From: Armatimonadota bacterium
GTDB taxonomy: Bacteria; Armatimonadota; Fimbriimonadia; Fimbriimonadales; Fimbriimonadaceae
Assembly (NCBI GenBank): GCA_027451905.1
Contig: DAIDHV010000003.1
Location: forward strand, 408,192 to 472,191
Direction: 5' to 3'
Length of the DNA: 64,000 nucleotides
Shown here one piece after another: positions 62,170 to 64,000 of this stretch (within the stretch, counting starts at the first letter, position 1; each line of letters opens with the position of its first letter). The notes under the pieces were generated by a model. That model was not told the DNA's origin and did not search any database. It saw only the letters and a program-made list of their open reading frames with translations. A program made the position numbers and the translations under genes.

Positions 62170-62175
62170 ATTATA
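62170..62175 (-). promoter_or_regulatory. -10 box TATAAT for module 2
   Basis: TATAAT on the minus strand, 20 nt before ATG 62149. Suggests that this displaced module could be transcribed on its own. Confidence 0.4.
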
Positions 62176-62300
62176 GAATAAACTCCATTGTAATAAAGCC
62201 GTACAAAGAGCGTAAAAGTGGTAGCCGGATAAAAGTCCCACCAGGAAACCTCTGACTACAATCCCAAGCCACACTGAAAAACACACCATACCTCTTTTGG

Positions 62301-62675
62301 CTACAACTCATCGTTGCCAAGCACTTCGCTAAACCTCGGGTCAACCCGCATGTTCCCAAAGAATCCATAGCAATATCCGCCAGGAAGTTTGCTTAGGAGG
62401 AGACAGCATCGTCTTTGATGAGCTGTTCTTAGCCTTTTTACTTGAAGGACTCGCCCGTTTCTTGACAACTGCCATTGAACCCTCTCAAACTCGTATCCGA
62501 CTAGGTATGTTGGCATCAACGATAGCCAAAATATTAACGAACCGCTGGCTGGGTGCGCGATCCAATAGAAGGCGACTGGGACGGTGTAGGCAACTAGAAA
62601 CAGCACAAGGAGTCTAGTTATCTTTCTTGCCAAGCTAGCAATTCTCGGCTCAATCGTAATCCGCACACGAACCAT
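62301..62675 (-). CDS. Hypothetical membrane protein, 124 aa; candidate immunity protein of module 3
   Basis: Two hydrophobic helices (LLVLFLVAYTVPVAFYWIA and LIFWLSLMPTYLVGYEF) after a basic N-terminus, then a cysteine-containing basic tail. No family recognised. It starts 6 nt after the Rhs module 3 stop, the immunity-gene position. It resembles two-helix membrane proteins of the PH-like kind; not decisive. Confidence 0.6.
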   Translation of the reverse strand: MVRVRITIEPRIASLARKITRLLVLFLVAYTVPVAFYWIAHPASGSLIFWLSLMPTYLVGYEFERVQWQLSRNGRVLQVKRLRTAHQRRCCLLLSKLPGGYCYGFFGNMRVDPRFSEVLGNDEL

Positions 62676-62681
62676 AGATCG

Positions 62682-64000
62682 TTAGTTAAATAGCGCATTG
62701 TTCGCGGCGTCACCCCATGCAGACGCCGCCCAGCCACCTGCAATACCGCCAGGATCGATCCCGTCATCAATTAGTTCTTGACTGATCTGGGCGTTTTCAC
62801 CTGCAATTGCGCCGAGGGCACCAAATGCGATTCCAAGTGCCCCGCCAATCCCAAAGTCCGCCGCAACTTCCCCCCAATGGACGCCAGCCAAACCTCTGCT
62901 AAGCACCTGTGAGACAAGGTCTGTGATTCCGGCTTGGATTGCAACCGCACCCGCTCCGATCCAGACACCAAATGCGGATGCGAATCCGCTCATAAAGCCG
63001 GTAATTGCCGCAGACACCTCCTTTATGTGCCGAGTCTGTGCGCTATCATTGGAGCCAGACTCTTCCATATAGCAGTCAAATAAACTTATCAAGCAACCGA
63101 TGATTCCTAGGAAGAATGCAATAGCTAGTTGCGGATCATTCCCTGACTCATCTGCGGATCCTACTGGAGAGTTTTCACAATAAGCGAACTGGTTCAGACC
63201 CGAGCGGTCTCCGTCCTCGCTAATGAACCTCCCAGCGGTAGGCTCGTAGTATCTAGCCCGCATATAAATGAGGCCGGATTCATCGTCTTGAACGTGACCA
63301 AGGTCGGCACAATAGCGTCCTTTCGGATCACCGGTCGACGCACCGCTTCTTATATTCCCCCAGGCGTCATAAGAACGTTTGTCGTTCACATTGAACCCAC
63401 CAGATCCGTTCCTTGAAACATCCGCCATCATGTTCCCGTGGGAATCGTAGATTGGATAGACCACAACCGTGTTTGACCCCACGGTTTTGGAGATCGCATC
63501 AATACCCCTTGCTCCGATCGCATAATCGGTCACCGCCGGATTCGTCCCCAAATCCACATCCTCCATGGCCATTTGTCCGTCGTATCTGTATAGCGTGGTT
63601 GAGGCAGTGTTAGATTTGGAGACTCTCATCCCGTCGGCACGGTACAAATAATCCCACGTTCCAGATCCATTCGTCAAGGTTGTCATCCTGTTCAAGCAGT
63701 TCGTAGCACTAGCGGAGATCCCGCCGAAGGGTAATGAGCGTAGCGAATCGGGACCCAAGTCATCGACGTCGACCCCGTCGTTAAGCGGTTCCCTAATATA
63801 TCAGACGTACAACTCACCCCATTAATTGTTATCGGACGATTTAAATTATCGCACACTGAATCACTTCGATTCCCAGCCGCATCATAACTCCAGCTTTGGC
63901 TAGCATTGGGCAGACCATCACCGTGACCTGCCCCTTTTATTGAAGTCAGTTTAAATAGAGTTCTCCTTTGATGATATCTGGTTACTGTGAACGAGGGAGG
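62682..64000 (-). pseudogene. Rhs/YD-repeat protein, frameshifted by a 53-nt insertion; 5' end outside the window (module 3)
   Basis: Upstream piece 63692-64000: YD repeats (SWSYDAAGNRSDS, NLNRPITI, DILGNRLTTGSTSMTW), then a stop 63692-63694 after the insertion. Downstream piece 62682-63758: NCLNRMTTLTNGSGTWDYLYRADGMR, the shell, GDPKGRYC, DESGLIYMRARYYEPTAGRFISED, then a ~160-residue hydrophobic tail (LAIAFFLGIIGCLISLF; GFMSGFASAFGVWIGAGAV; GGALGIAFGALGAIAGE). Deleting 63702-63754 rejoins MTW to NCLNRM in frame. As it stands, the full-length protein cannot be made. The 3' piece could be translated alone from 63758 or from internal starts. Confidence 0.75.
63702..63754 (-). repeat. 53-nt GTCCCG-ended repeat inserted in the main Rhs gene
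   Basis: On the minus strand from GTCCCGATTCGCTACGCTC to GTGCTACG. Flanks: ACTTGG upstream, AACTGC downstream. Its length (53, not a multiple of 3) shifts the frame. Ends TCCCG and CGGGA are complementary. Related to the insertion at 62003-62079. Confidence 0.7.

Noticed and set aside
62171..62368. 65-aa minus-strand ORF between the 124-aa gene and module 2
   Set aside because: It overlaps the 3' end of the 124-aa gene in another frame, has cysteine-rich random-like composition and no start signal.
1..64000. tRNA or rRNA genes
   Set aside because: No GGTTCGAATCC-type T-loop with acceptor stem and no rRNA core sequence was seen when reading both strands; a covariance search would be needed to exclude one.

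Overview
Kind of organism. The window is a chromosome segment of a bacterium of moderate G+C (roughly half, by eye). It has a standard bacterial translation cluster (str, S10 and part of spc), Hfq, HrcA, TsaD, MiaA, a PEP-CTERM surface protein, many lipoprotein or secreted proteins of unknown family, frequent TTG and GTG starts, and several genes whose only visible promoter element is a TANNNT box 6-9 nt before the start codon (leaderless-like). This fits Armatimonadota (Fimbriimonadia-like) or a related lineage. That placement is an inference from gene content, not a measurement; no rRNA or tRNA gene was found.

Layout. 1-7.7 kb (+): an in-frame ArgD-ArgF fusion whose 5' end lies outside the window, two unknown proteins, a membrane HD-GYP protein overlapped by a degenerate HD paralogue, a GT39-type glycosyltransferase and a XerC/D recombinase. 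7.7-11 kb (-): hrcA-livF-rimI-tsaD. 11-16.5 kb (+): two genes with duplicated YbjQ-like domains, an M1-type metallopeptidase and two paralogous secreted proteins. 16.6-23.6 kb: trpE (-), leuD and a DUF192 lipoprotein (+), a propeller-like protein (+), a coiled-coil protein (-), lysS (-). 23.6-35.5 kb (+): a possible rnpB-like fragment, a promoter with a leader terminator, rpsL-rpsG-fusA-tuf, a hairpin, then rpsJ to rplE, where the cluster stops at a terminator without the rest of spc.

35.8-59.4 kb: GH2 glycosidase and a PEP-CTERM protein (-); ABC-2 permease, SDR reductase and an M16 peptidase pair (+); a minus-strand run FAH-family enzyme, M16 peptidase, GAF/HisKA_2 kinase, Fe-S PD-(D/E)XK nuclease; a plus-strand run response regulator, small membrane protein, phenylalanine hydroxylase, 2-oxoacid dehydrogenase E2; a minus-strand run apt-miaA-hfq-dapF; a PepT-like M20 peptidase; a sigma / membrane anti-sigma / RseB-like cassette; and the E1 alpha and beta subunits that probably pair with the E2 gene.

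59.4-64 kb (-) is accessory: three Rhs/YD core-to-tip modules with different C-terminal tails, each followed by a small candidate immunity gene, two of the three modules being 5'-truncated and displaced. A short GTCCCG-ended repeat has inserted twice: in frame in one module, and as a frameshifting 53-nt insertion in the main Rhs gene that runs off the window. The most notable points are the ArgD-ArgF fusion, this Rhs cassette array with its repeat, the interrupted and hairpin-punctuated ribosomal cluster with tailed L22/L16, and the leaderless-like starts.
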